In this document: one piece after another, positions 40,780 through 50,545 of the stretch
How the letters are laid out: each line of letters opens with the position of its first letter
Numbering within the stretch: position 1 is the first letter of the stretch
Source of the DNA: Flectonema sp. DT1601
Lineage: Eukaryota; Euglenozoa; Diplonemea; Diplonemida; Diplonemidae
NCBI GenBank assembly: GCA_964019425.1
Contig: OZ025825.1
Location: 255,001-319,000 of the forward strand
Reading direction: 5' to 3'
DNA: 64,000 bases
Made by a program: the position numbers and the translations under genes
Notes under the pieces: model-generated
The model's database searches: none
Seen by the model: the letters and a program-made list of their open reading frames with translations, nothing else
Told to the model about the DNA's origin: nothing

Positions 40780-41511
40780 TTAACTAAACATTGTGTCTTC
40801 CCTTGTGGTTTTACCGACAATCGATTCTCTGATCTCAACTTCCCTTTTAAGAACTTCAAAGAATGACTCCGCCTTTGGAATTTCATGTCGACACATTGGA
40901 CAAGTATTGTTCTTCTTAAGCCATTCATATAAACACGTTTCGTGAAATAGATGACCACAAGGCATCTTCTTCGCCTTCGATTTCGGAGGTAGATTTTCCT
41001 GACAAACAACACACGTAAAGGAGTCTTCTCCAGCTGTATGAGGTATCGTGAAAAGCATTAAATTATGAAGCGCTTCTCGAGAAGCAGGTGTATTCCTGTC
41101 ACAATTCATTTCGATATCATTCATAAACTGTAATAAGGTATCCCAAGCTATTGGAGAAGGTGATGGTTGCGGGTTCGGTTCCGGTTCAACTTCTTTTTTC
41201 GATTCGATTTTTTCTTTTTTTTCTTCTGGCATCGATCGTTGTAAATGACCCCTCCATTCCTCATACTTCGCAAGCTGCGATGGTGTTGCAACTTGCTCAA
41301 CGTCAATCAGTAGGTTTATATACATTTCCCACATCTTTGGATCATCGTGTCTACTCAACAAGATCATGTAACCCCTCTTTACAACTTCTTGTAAAACTAC
41401 TTCATCTCCTTGAGCTGGCAATAGTTTCCCAACCTCTTCAATCCCACAAAGATATGTTGATTTCCTCTCAAATAATTTCTTCGCATCACGTAGTCTGTCG
41501 GCTACCGACAT
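40780..41511 (-). CDS. RING-H2 E3 ubiquitin ligase-like protein
   Basis: 243 aa. A C3H2C3 RING finger with all eight ligands lies at residues 167-207: Cys167, Cys170, Cys185, His187, His190, Cys193, Cys204, Cys207 (MPCGHLFHETCLYEWLKK). Residues 1-90 are helical (MSVADRLRDAKKLFERKS; MWEMYINLLIDVEQ). A Lys/Glu and Pro linker (95-120) joins it to a helical segment before the RING. No membrane segment is seen, so it is likely cytosolic or nuclear. The partner E2 is unknown. The start follows a T18 run, TTCTAACACACTCTTCCAG and 29 nt, which is an excellent branch-site plus 3' splice-site arrangement. Confidence 0.92.
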   Translation of the reverse strand: MSVADRLRDAKKLFERKSTYLCGIEEVGKLLPAQGDEVVLQEVVKRGYMILLSRHDDPKMWEMYINLLIDVEQVATPSQLAKYEEWRGHLQRSMPEEKKEKIESKKEVEPEPNPQPSPSPIAWDTLLQFMNDIEMNCDRNTPASREALHNLMLFTIPHTAGEDSFTCVVCQENLPPKSKAKKMPCGHLFHETCLYEWLKKNNTCPMCRHEIPKAESFFEVLKREVEIRESIVGKTTREDTMFS

Positions 41512-42771
41512 TTTGTTTGTTCTTTTATTCTTGGATCGATAGCCTGGAAGAGTGTGTTAGAATGAACAAAAAAAAAAAAAAAAAAAGACTTCTATTTTAG
41601 AATACAGAACAGTATGTAATAACGAATCTTTCACAACAATACTCAGAAGTTTTTTTTTTTGTGAAAGGTATAAAAATAGTAACACAAATTATGTCACACG
41701 TTTCAGAAGCGACAATCAGTGAGACCCGTGGAAGAGTGACTCGTTCACTCTCAACAAACAGATCTCAGATTCGATGCTTCTCAATTGCTTCGAATCAAAC
41801 GGGGTTGGGAAATGAGACTGCAATAAATCGTAAAAACAGTAACCTAATCCGGAGCAAAGCAAAGCAGACCGAAGCAGATGAAAAAGCTCGTTTTCTTTTT
41901 TTTTTAAGGGAAAGGATAGTTTAGTTTAGTTTAGTTAGCAAAATACAAACTGATGACTACGAGGGGTCTGGGTAGCCCGCATCAGTAAGGACCCAATCGC
42001 GAAGATTGTAGTTTCATAGTATTGGCTGGAAGTGATCGACTTCCAGCCTCCACCTTGCCCAGAGGCTAACAGGTTGTAAACAACAAAAGAAAATAAAAGA
42101 GAAACGATCTGGGAGGGGGGAAGGTGAAAAAAATAAAAAATCTTCTTTCTTTCATATACATCTTTCTTTATAATACGACCACATGTGCCATATGCCCACA
42201 CTCCACGAAAGAAAATAGAAAACCCCGGAACAGTACCGAGGATCGTTCACCCCCAGTTGTCCAAAGCATTATAAGTGTACTGTGGGCTTACCGAAAAGCT
42301 TTAGAAATGCACCACAAAAGATTTGGGCAGCACATAGCCATATCACTCAGCAAGAAATGAAAACCAAAAGGATCAGGTAAGATGACAGTCAGTTTAAGGT
42401 CATAACTGCGCCGGACAGGATCACAAACAAGAACTTTTCTATTTACCTAAACAATAATAATAGTAATAGTTAGGTTTCGAGTTAAGTCGATGTTTTCTCA
42501 CCTGTTTTCAGCTCGCGTTGGTTGCTCACAGAAGTCAGGGAATCGAAATTCAATATAAAAAATAAAAAAAAAAAAATCAGAAAACGGTTGTTCATTCTCA
42601 TTATTATGCATTCCAAAAAAGTTGAAGCCGAGTCAATAGAAATACAACAGAAAAATATATTAAAAGAAGAGTATTTGACTAAACATGGTCATACAACACG
42701 AAGTAAAAAAGAGTGTCATAATAAACTACTTTAAAATAGTTAATATGAGGTGGTCGTTAACAATTAGTTAC
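41512..42771. other. Spacer with one dispersed repeat
   Basis: 1.26 kb with no recognised gene. It contains the longer copy of the short interspersed element (41928-42080) and A runs. Confidence 0.6.
41928..42080. mobile_element. Second copy of the short interspersed element
   Basis: It matches 17611-17707 with about 12 extra bases (GACCCAATCGCG) and continues further. At 42025-42049 it contains a palindrome GGCTGGAAGT-GATCG-ACTTCCAGCC, a perfect 10-bp stem. GTTAGC near the left end and GCTAAC at about 42066 are inverted, perhaps short terminal repeats. Confidence 0.65.
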
Positions 42772-45579
42772 TCACATCTTAACTAAAACGAATACACCGC
42801 TGCCGTCAAGCATCGGTTCTGTGAAGTCGATGGGGAGATCACCACCGGGTGGGCTCATTGCGATGGTTAAAATCGTTGCATCCGATCCGCTTGTGGAAGC
42901 AGCGATTCCCCATATTGCTGTGTTATTACTATTATTAGTTCTGAAGAATAGTCCTGGACCTAACATGGATACCGTGGCGGAGTATTTAATACTTCCGTAC
43001 TCTCGAGCGATTAGTTGTTTGTCACTGAATTCAAAAACCCATTCACCTTTTGTATATCCTTTTTTAATATTAATTCCTAACCATGATCCTACTAACCCAC
43101 CTGGTGTGTTACCAGATGGTTGAACACCACAAATTGAATCACAGATTGATTTTGGATATCCATCCGTCGAGACATTCACACAAGTAGGCTGACCTGAAAC
43201 AATCTGACAAGTGTATCTTGCTGATGGAGGTGGAAGAGCTCCACCACATCTTCCGTTTTTACAAGTGCTGCAATCACCACCTCCAAGACATTGATCACTT
43301 GATGTACAAACATCTCCGCAATTTGATCCACACTTCCCTGGATGTGGTGATATCGCAAAGCAAGTAGAACATTCAGAAGAACAATCTGAATTAGTAACAC
43401 ATGTTAACAGACAAGGTGATGGTTGTGATTGACATTGTCCATGACTGTTGCAGTATGGACATGTTGAAGTTACGCAGTCTGAAGATAATTCACAAATTCC
43501 ACCACATTTAGATCCACATTGACCAGCAAAACATAAAGCACAACGACCACCACCAACACTACACTCTGCATCACCTGAACAATGTGAACCACAACTACTT
43601 GAAGGAGGTGGCGTTGGTACAGGTGACGGACTCGGAGTTGGAGGTGATGGTGGAGGAGATGGTGTTGGTGGCGGAGATGGAGGCGGCTCTGGTGTTGGAC
43701 ACTCTCCACCTCCACAACAAAGACCACCAGAACTCCCCTGAGAACATCCACAGCTACTCGGGCAATCACTAAATAATTGACAGGCATCACCACACTGACC
43801 CGTTCCTAACTTCTCTTTTTCATCATCAAAATTACAAGGCGGATGTTGAACTGATGGTACAATACACTTCACACTAAATAAAACAACGTCTCCATCCTTT
43901 GCACACATTGCGATCTCAGGGGATAACGGAGCTGGTTTATTTGCTCCACCACAAGCTAAGAGAGTGTTACGAGTTTCTGGTCCCGGAGGTAATACTTCGA
44001 AGACGCAGTTGAATTGATCACTTCCCAACTTATAAGACACAGAGTTATCTGAAGTATGAAATGTTTTGACTGCTGACGATCCATTTATTGACAGAGTTGT
44101 TTCTGTGAAAACATATTTCGATTCCTGCGACTGGGCCCCCTGCTCAACTGGGATAGCTCTCCACGTTCCTTGAATATCAGTTGGTGTTCCTGGTGTTGTC
44201 TTTAACTCTGATGACACAGTTGATAAGCCGCTGCATGGAGTTTTAGTTATAGAAGGGCAGGTTTTATACATCCCCTTCTCTGATCCATTTATTACTTCAA
44301 TACAACTATTTAGAGACTCACACCAAGCACATGTTCGAGGACCAAGAGCGTAACCGAGATCTCCTGAGCAACTACACTTTGCTACGGATGAACAACTTGG
44401 ATACGTCTGTCTTCCTATTTTAGCTATCCAAGTCTTTCTACTGTAGTAGGCAAACATATAAACAGAACTAGAAGGACCAGGAATGAATGAATAAGGGATT
44501 CCCCTCACAGCATTTGGAACGCTGCAATTTAAAGGCTGATAACTCCACTGGACATTATCGAACGACAATAAAGCTACACGAGTACCGTCAAGGGTAGTTC
44601 CGTACAGTGAGCCTTTATTATCCATCAAACCTCCTTTGGATGGAAAAGTAAAATCCTGAGTTGCTATTTGTTTTATCAATTTACCAGTTAATACGTCCAT
44701 CGTAATGACAGTGTTATTCCAGTATGCTGTGATGGTGTTGCTGGGAGACACAAAAACCGATGCAGGTGAGGTGCCAGCAGTACCCGTTGACCACAAAACT
44801 TTGTATAAAGTACAACAAACAGCTACGATACCTCCTTCTCCTGATAAATAAATAATATTGTGAGTGTCGCTGAATGTTTGGGATGCGAGGCTTGAAATTC
44901 CTTTAACAGGTATCCTCTCAGCCAGCAACGTTCCATACCTCGGAGATGCGAACGAAATAAAACCACTACCACCTACTGTACAATAATAGGCTATAACATC
45001 ACCTGTAACAACTGGTCTACTTCCTATGATACATTCAGCAGTACTCGAATTCCAAATATGCTGACCAGAAGAAAGAGAAACAGCAGTAATAAATGTTGGA
45101 TAGCTTAGTAGTAATAATCCATTCAAGACATCTGCTACGACAGGTACAGTTGGTCGGCTGGGTGAATTATCTAAACCCCATTTACTAATTACACTGCCAG
45201 TGTTTGGATTTAATACGACAATAGTATCTTGTTGAGCCACATAAAGCATGCTGCCATCAGCTGATAGCAGGAGCCAGTAGGCTGGTGAGGTTAGTTGTGA
45301 TTTCCAACCAGCTTCTAAGAGACCATTATTTGCTATGGAGATGACTGAAGTGGGGTCGCTTGGATTTATTATAAAAATATCACCAAGTCCTCCGACGACT
45401 GCTGTGTTTCCATCTGTGGGGATACCAGAGCTGTCAAGAGAAACAGTCCATTTAGTGACTGGAACATCATCGTTAGAGTAGTAGCCAATCGTTGAAGCAA
45501 TTCGACCTCCTTCTGGACTCCCATCACGCATTGGCCATAACGGAGATACAGCCAATGACAAACAAAGTATCCATAACAT
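42772..45579 (-). CDS. Secreted beta-propeller/Cys-rich/Pro-rich protein
   Basis: 935 aa from MLWILCLSLAVSPLWP (ATG 45579), a clear signal peptide; the frame is open to 45657. Residues about 30-370 show PQQ/WD-like propeller blades (YVAQQDTIVVLNPNTGSV; ITAVSLSSGQHIWNSS). Then a Cys cluster (CSCSGDLGYALGPRTCAWCE), a first GTWRAI-type beta domain, a Cys-rich block, a (SPPP)n linker near residue 630, four or five C-x-x-x-C/C-x-x-C modules (CALCFAGQCGSKCGG), and a second beta domain starting GSWLGI. It has no C-terminal membrane or GPI signal, so it is secreted or wall-bound, perhaps carbohydrate-binding. The two GTW/GSW beta domains look like a duplicated unit. A polypyrimidine stretch precedes the ATG. 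I cannot name the family. Confidence 0.82.
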   Translation of the reverse strand: MLWILCLSLAVSPLWPMRDGSPEGGRIASTIGYYSNDDVPVTKWTVSLDSSGIPTDGNTAVVGGLGDIFIINPSDPTSVISIANNGLLEAGWKSQLTSPAYWLLLSADGSMLYVAQQDTIVVLNPNTGSVISKWGLDNSPSRPTVPVVADVLNGLLLLSYPTFITAVSLSSGQHIWNSSTAECIIGSRPVVTGDVIAYYCTVGGSGFISFASPRYGTLLAERIPVKGISSLASQTFSDTHNIIYLSGEGGIVAVCCTLYKVLWSTGTAGTSPASVFVSPSNTITAYWNNTVITMDVLTGKLIKQIATQDFTFPSKGGLMDNKGSLYGTTLDGTRVALLSFDNVQWSYQPLNCSVPNAVRGIPYSFIPGPSSSVYMFAYYSRKTWIAKIGRQTYPSCSSVAKCSCSGDLGYALGPRTCAWCESLNSCIEVINGSEKGMYKTCPSITKTPCSGLSTVSSELKTTPGTPTDIQGTWRAIPVEQGAQSQESKYVFTETTLSINGSSAVKTFHTSDNSVSYKLGSDQFNCVFEVLPPGPETRNTLLACGGANKPAPLSPEIAMCAKDGDVVLFSVKCIVPSVQHPPCNFDDEKEKLGTGQCGDACQLFSDCPSSCGCSQGSSGGLCCGGGECPTPEPPPSPPPTPSPPPSPPTPSPSPVPTPPPSSSCGSHCSGDAECSVGGGRCALCFAGQCGSKCGGICELSSDCVTSTCPYCNSHGQCQSQPSPCLLTCVTNSDCSSECSTCFAISPHPGKCGSNCGDVCTSSDQCLGGGDCSTCKNGRCGGALPPPSARYTCQIVSGQPTCVNVSTDGYPKSICDSICGVQPSGNTPGGLVGSWLGINIKKGYTKGEWVFEFSDKQLIAREYGSIKYSATVSMLGPGLFFRTNNSNNTAIWGIAASTSGSDATILTIAMSPPGGDLPIDFTEPMLDGSGVFVLVKM

Positions 45580-45819
45580 TGAAAGGGGAGAGAGAGAGAG
45601 GGGCAGGGAGAGAGGGAGAACTGACAGAAAATAATAATATACAATTTCACAACCCAATCAACAATAATAATCATCGTAGTTGCTGTATGAAAAGTAAATA
45701 ACCACATCATAAACAAAAACACCAGTCAGGGGTAGCTGTCTTAGACGTAAAGACATTCCCACAAATCAGAAAATTTTATAATTATTTTTTTTGTCAGAGT
45801 TAATAATCGTCTCACATGA

Positions 45820-47604
45820 TTAAGAAGGAGCATATTTCCGAAGTGAAATAGGCATAGCTGCAACCAATGCGTTGGTTCCTGGAGGTGCAGCAGGAATCGA
45901 CGTCTCACTTTTAGTAACTTCCTCAACAGGTTTAGACAAACCATAAGCAGCTTGTTGATAAGAAAGAGGGTCATCAAGATTCTTAATCGGCGCAGGCGAC
46001 AGAGATGAAATATCAATCGCTATTTGTAATGCTCGATCGCGACCAATTCCTTTAGAAGTAAACCCATCACCATTCTCTATTAAGTCAAACCAAGAGTATG
46101 GTATCCATGATGCTCCATGAAGAGCTCCACATAATGATCCAACAACCATACCCAAAGTGTTTGCTGCTTCACCCAAACCAACCGCGTTTGATACTGCAAT
46201 GACAGGTTTTTTCCAGTCGTTTAAGAAAACAAATAATGCTCCGCAGAAACACCCTACGCCTGATGTATACACTGTTTCAGTGTCTTCATCGATGGCTTCC
46301 CCGTCTTCTATTCCTTCAGACAGGTATGAAGGATCAACCTTTCCATTATCAATACTTTTTAATAAATTTTCAAGTGATTTTTGTAAATAAACACTCATGT
46401 TAAGAATTTTACTTTTTTGAATTAGAAATTCCAGAAGTTGGTTTCCATCAAATTCCGAAGCATCAACAACACGAAGTAAATACATTAAAGTATGACAGTA
46501 AATAAAAGCAACACCAATACCATCTGAGTGAACAACGTATGGAAGAAGAACGGCTTTAACAGAATCTAAGACAACGTTATCGTCAGGGATGGTGGCTGTC
46601 TTGTGATTAAACAAGTACAGTGATATGAGTGGGATTAGAGAACATGATTCTTTTCCAAACAGACCTTGTGGGCTGACTGATGTTCCGGTACGTCGTGGTT
46701 CAGCTCCTTGACGTAACCGGGATATGATTAATGAAAAAACTCCTGAAGAGTGCGCAGATCTGTCAGTGTCTTGAGAAGATTGTTGTACTACTTTTAGTGA
46801 CATTCTTTTACAATCAATTTTTCCATTTTCAATTATTGACATTCCTACAAACAATTGCAGTGCGATATCACCAGAGTATTTCCCGAGTGGAACATTTGGG
46901 AGGGCATGAAACTCAACAAGTCTGTCAAACCATTTTCCGATACTTTTCTTCGGCCATGTTTGTACAGGCAAACCTAAAATGTCACCTGCGATAGCAGCCG
47001 TGATAACTCCAACAGATTTTGATGTTTCATTTTTGATGTCAACATCACCAGTGATGTGTTGTAATCCTCCGAGTCCTAACCTCTCTTCCGAAAGACGAGA
47101 TAAGGTATCAGGGATCATACTCGTAACATGAACAAGTCCTCTCAGAATGATATCTCTCGCGTCTTCTAACAGCGGAACGTATTTATCTTTTAGGGCGAAA
47201 AACGATCCGTCTTCTGGATCTTCGAATCCAATCCTCATTAATAATTCAGTTCCGTAATTTATTGATTTTACAAAATGCAAACGAGTGTCATCACGTGGAA
47301 TGATTTTATTTCTTAGATCGTTTTGATCTTTTTTCTGATCATCCATGATTGCCAATACGATACTTAGAATTCCTGTAAACCCCGCTTTTATAAGTGACAG
47401 GGGTCTTCCTTTGTCTAATTCTTCATTATTTTCTAATACTTTACTCAAACCTTTCGCAACACGTTGGCAGTACTCACGGCGTTTTTTCTCTCGTTTTGCG
47501 GATTCTTTTTTTTCTTTTTTTTCTTTCTTGTCTTTTCTTCTTTTTAAATCACTTCTTGATGACGATGACGATGATCTACGACGGCGTTTATCCTTTGTAC
47601 CCAT
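45820..47604 (-). CDS. ADP-ribosylglycohydrolase-like protein with decayed metal sites
   Basis: 594 aa. Residues 1-50 are Lys/Arg/Ser-rich, likely a nuclear signal. Residues about 70-510 follow the all-helical ARH/DraG fold: AAIAGDILGLPVQTWP (203-218), GKYSGDIALQLFVGMSI (241-257), DSVKAVLLPYVV, and GLGEAANTLGMVVGSLCGAL (476-495) with HGASWIPYSWFDLIE. ARH1 and ARH3 bind two Mg2+ through a T-D-D-T motif and a G-G-D-T-D-T motif. Here these read Y-S-G-D-I and G-L-G-E-A-A-N-T, so most Asp ligands are lost. I infer a non-catalytic ADP-ribose binder or a scaffold. Six CCAATCA boxes lie just upstream. Confidence 0.85.
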   Translation of the reverse strand: MGTKDKRRRRSSSSSSRSDLKRRKDKKEKKEKKESAKREKKRREYCQRVAKGLSKVLENNEELDKGRPLSLIKAGFTGILSIVLAIMDDQKKDQNDLRNKIIPRDDTRLHFVKSINYGTELLMRIGFEDPEDGSFFALKDKYVPLLEDARDIILRGLVHVTSMIPDTLSRLSEERLGLGGLQHITGDVDIKNETSKSVGVITAAIAGDILGLPVQTWPKKSIGKWFDRLVEFHALPNVPLGKYSGDIALQLFVGMSIIENGKIDCKRMSLKVVQQSSQDTDRSAHSSGVFSLIISRLRQGAEPRRTGTSVSPQGLFGKESCSLIPLISLYLFNHKTATIPDDNVVLDSVKAVLLPYVVHSDGIGVAFIYCHTLMYLLRVVDASEFDGNQLLEFLIQKSKILNMSVYLQKSLENLLKSIDNGKVDPSYLSEGIEDGEAIDEDTETVYTSGVGCFCGALFVFLNDWKKPVIAVSNAVGLGEAANTLGMVVGSLCGALHGASWIPYSWFDLIENGDGFTSKGIGRDRALQIAIDISSLSPAPIKNLDDPLSYQQAAYGLSKPVEEVTKSETSIPAAPPGTNALVAAMPISLRKYAPS

Positions 47605-47627
47605 GTTTTATATTTATGGGAAGTGTG

Positions 47628-48148
47628 GGAATATCTGATTGGTCAATAAATATAATAAAACAGTGTCATGATTGGCAATTGATAACAACGACAAACATCA
47701 CATAAAGACATAGTGATCAAAGGGGAATATCTGATTGGTGAATGTATAAAATACCTGTTTAAAAAATATTAGAATACTTTTGTTCTTTACCTTCTCATCT
47801 AATAGACAGATAGATACGTGTGAGCATCGCTGATACAGTAAACTAAAGATCATTGGGCTATCTCCCCGAGCTACGATACAACAGTAACCTAATTGGACAC
47901 TATCTTATTAGGATTGTTTATATAGCTTCAATAAAAATAACTTTTTTGCTGACAACGACAAACATCACATAAAGAAGGGGAATATCTGATTGGGTAATAA
48001 ATATAATAAAACAGTGTCATGATTGGCAATTGATAACAACGACAAACATCACATAAAGACATAGTGATCAAAGGGGAATATCTGATTGGTGAATGTATAA
48101 AATACCTGTTTAAAAATATTAGAATACTTTTGTTCTTTACCTTCTCAC
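47628..48148 (-). promoter_or_regulatory. Tandem repeated upstream region with six CCAATCA boxes
   Basis: 47628-47796 and 47980-48148 are near-identical direct repeats. In gene sense CCAATCA occurs at 47635-47642, 47669-47675, 47731-47738, 47986-47993, 48020-48026 and 48082-48089. Four of these are CCAATCAG within CCAATCAGATATTCCC, which matches the NF-Y consensus. The nearest is about 30 bp from the ATG of the ARH-like gene. Confidence 0.7.
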
Positions 48149-50129
48149 CATCCAATAAAAACAACTTTTTTGCTGACAACGACAAACAGCACAACATAAA
48201 CTAATGAAAGGGTGGGATGGGGAATATCGAGCGGGTGGTTTACAAGAGAACATCTCAACTTCTACTGGCCATTAAGATTATGTTGATATTCTCTAGGTCA
48301 CACTAAGGGACCAAAAGTAATATCTGCTTTTGCGTGTTTTTTTTTTTTTTTTTTTTTTGATATCCCCCATAGTGATAACTGAAAGACTTACATTTTGCAT
48401 ACAAACAAACAAAAAAAAAAAAAAAAAAAAAAAACTTTGGCAAGAAAAAAAAGAAAATTCCCTCCACGGATACAGTATCGAAGGTCACAAGACATTCAAG
48501 GAATTTAAATTTAAAAAGAAAGAAGAAGAAAAAAAAAAAAAGCAGAAAAAAAAAAAGCAACGAGGACAGCAGCCTTTTTTTTTTTTTTTTTTTTTTTAGG
48601 TAAGTAAATCGCACAACCGTGAATGGTCGTAAAAATACAAAAAAGAAAAAAAAATAGAGCACAATACGAAAGAAGATATATAAGAACCCTTTTCAGTGCT
48701 CCGGAAGCAGAGCAAACAATAACAAAAAAAAACAAAAAAACAAAAAAAATGACTCAAAGCAAAACGCAAATTTAATAAGTTTTCCCCTACTAACATAAGA
48801 ATTTTTGGGGTCCGCAAAAACTACCCTTCAGAGAAAGCGTTAACCCCGTGTCGTAAGCTAAGCTAGTTTACTGAACAGTTGTCCTACATCTTAAGATTAA
48901 CCAAAATTCATGTAAACAAAACATAGTCAGACCCCCTAAGAACTACAAAAGGAACACACCACGTATGATCCTTTTTTTTTTTAGCAATAGTAAAAAAAAG
49001 TTGTTTTGGTATGAACAAATTAAAAAAAAAAAAAAAAAAAAAAAGACTAAAGAGTCAGACTAGTGAGAAGCAAATCACAAAAAAATCGACATGTGATTTT
49101 ATTTTTTTTTTTTTTTTTTAAAGTAATTGGGAGGTGGGAGGGAGGGCACAGACGCATCAAAAAAGAATGATGATAAAATTGTAAAAAACGCGTAAACCTT
49201 AATAGTGTAAAACAGGCAGAATATAAGATATACTACCCTCTTGTTTTACATCATAAAAGGGGTGAAGATGGTAAGAACAAAATCAAAAACCAAAGAAAAA
49301 CCTCCAACTGACTAAGAGAGTTATAGTAGACGTAATATTGTCAAAAAATCTCTTTTTTTTTTTTTTTTTTTTTTCTAACTCGCACAAGTTCCCTTGTTTG
49401 AAGAAAGATTTGTAAAAGAAGAAAAAAAAAAAAAAAAGAAATCGGGAAAAAAGGGTGAGGAGGTTTTTAAAAAAAAGCGATCGCCAGAGTGTCCATCCTG
49501 TTACTTTGCGTACACTACCTGTTGCTTTCGTCTACTAGGAATTCGTTGAAGGGATGAACATAATTAAATTACTGCACAGATGTCAGTGAAAGATCATTGT
49601 TTGTTCCAGTGGGAAGACGAGGGTCAAAAAAAAAAAAAAAAAAAAAAACTGAAATAAAGATGGGACTTGTCCATCCGCAGTGATGCCAATGCCGTACCGC
49701 TGGGAGACTTCCAAAACCTCTGAAAAAAAAATAAATAAAATAAATAAATAAATCCCCTCTTTGAAGTAAACCTGATGTCTAAGAGTAAACAGTTATCTAA
49801 ACGAGTAGAACTCGTTATAATTTCGACACAAAAAGATGGTAACAAACAGGTGCGTGAGTCCTATGGACTGACGCAACGATCTAAGGAAGACGAAAGAGAA
49901 TGAGAAGAAAAAAAGATTTCTAAAAAAGAAAAGTTAACCCTGCTTGTCCATCCAACGATCTCTTGATAGGATCCCAGCGAGCTCAGGTGTCTGTCTTGGC
50001 GGGAAAAAACCACAGACGAGGAAGAAAATTAAAAAAATAAAATAAAAACTATTAAAAACACTATTTGGTAACGCCTCTTTGAGCATCATGAAAATACAAT
50101 TAATGATTCGCTAACAACAACACACTCTC

Positions 50130-50160
<31 letters not shown>

Positions 50161-50302
50161 ATTTACTTGTTTGATTTCAGAAGGGAGCAACAATTATTTT
50201 CTTCCTTTTTTTGACGAAATATGCAAAAAAAGAAAGTGGGGAAGGTTAAAATTGAAAACGAGGGGGGGGGAAAAGGAGAAGAAAAAAAAACTACTGGACA
50301 CA

Positions 50303-50341
<39 letters not shown>

Positions 50342-50545
50342 CCAAACTGAAGTTGTGAAATTGTACTCAGATCTACTGCATGATTTAATTACCGGCGGTG
50401 AGACTAAGCTCGATCACCAACAGGAACAATCATTTTGTCTTTCGATTCCACGATGGGTCAGCTAACTGCGTCACAATTTCGTTTCCATCTGAACAAAGCA
50501 GTCATCACAACTTATTAATAACCCTCATATAAAACAATAATACAA
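48149..50545. other. 2.4-kb homopolymer-rich region, no recognised gene
   Basis: Long A and T runs (up to about 30), a CT run near 50127-50140 and a G9 run near 50263. No convincing coding signal. Confidence 0.6.

Noticed and set aside
41661-41924. Plus-strand frame upstream of the RING gene
   Set aside because: No domain, and it overlaps the probable 5' region of the minus-strand gene; composition is not clearly coding.
43584-43793. Frames opposite or beside the Pro-rich linker of the secreted protein
   Set aside because: Shadows of repetitive Cys/Pro codons.
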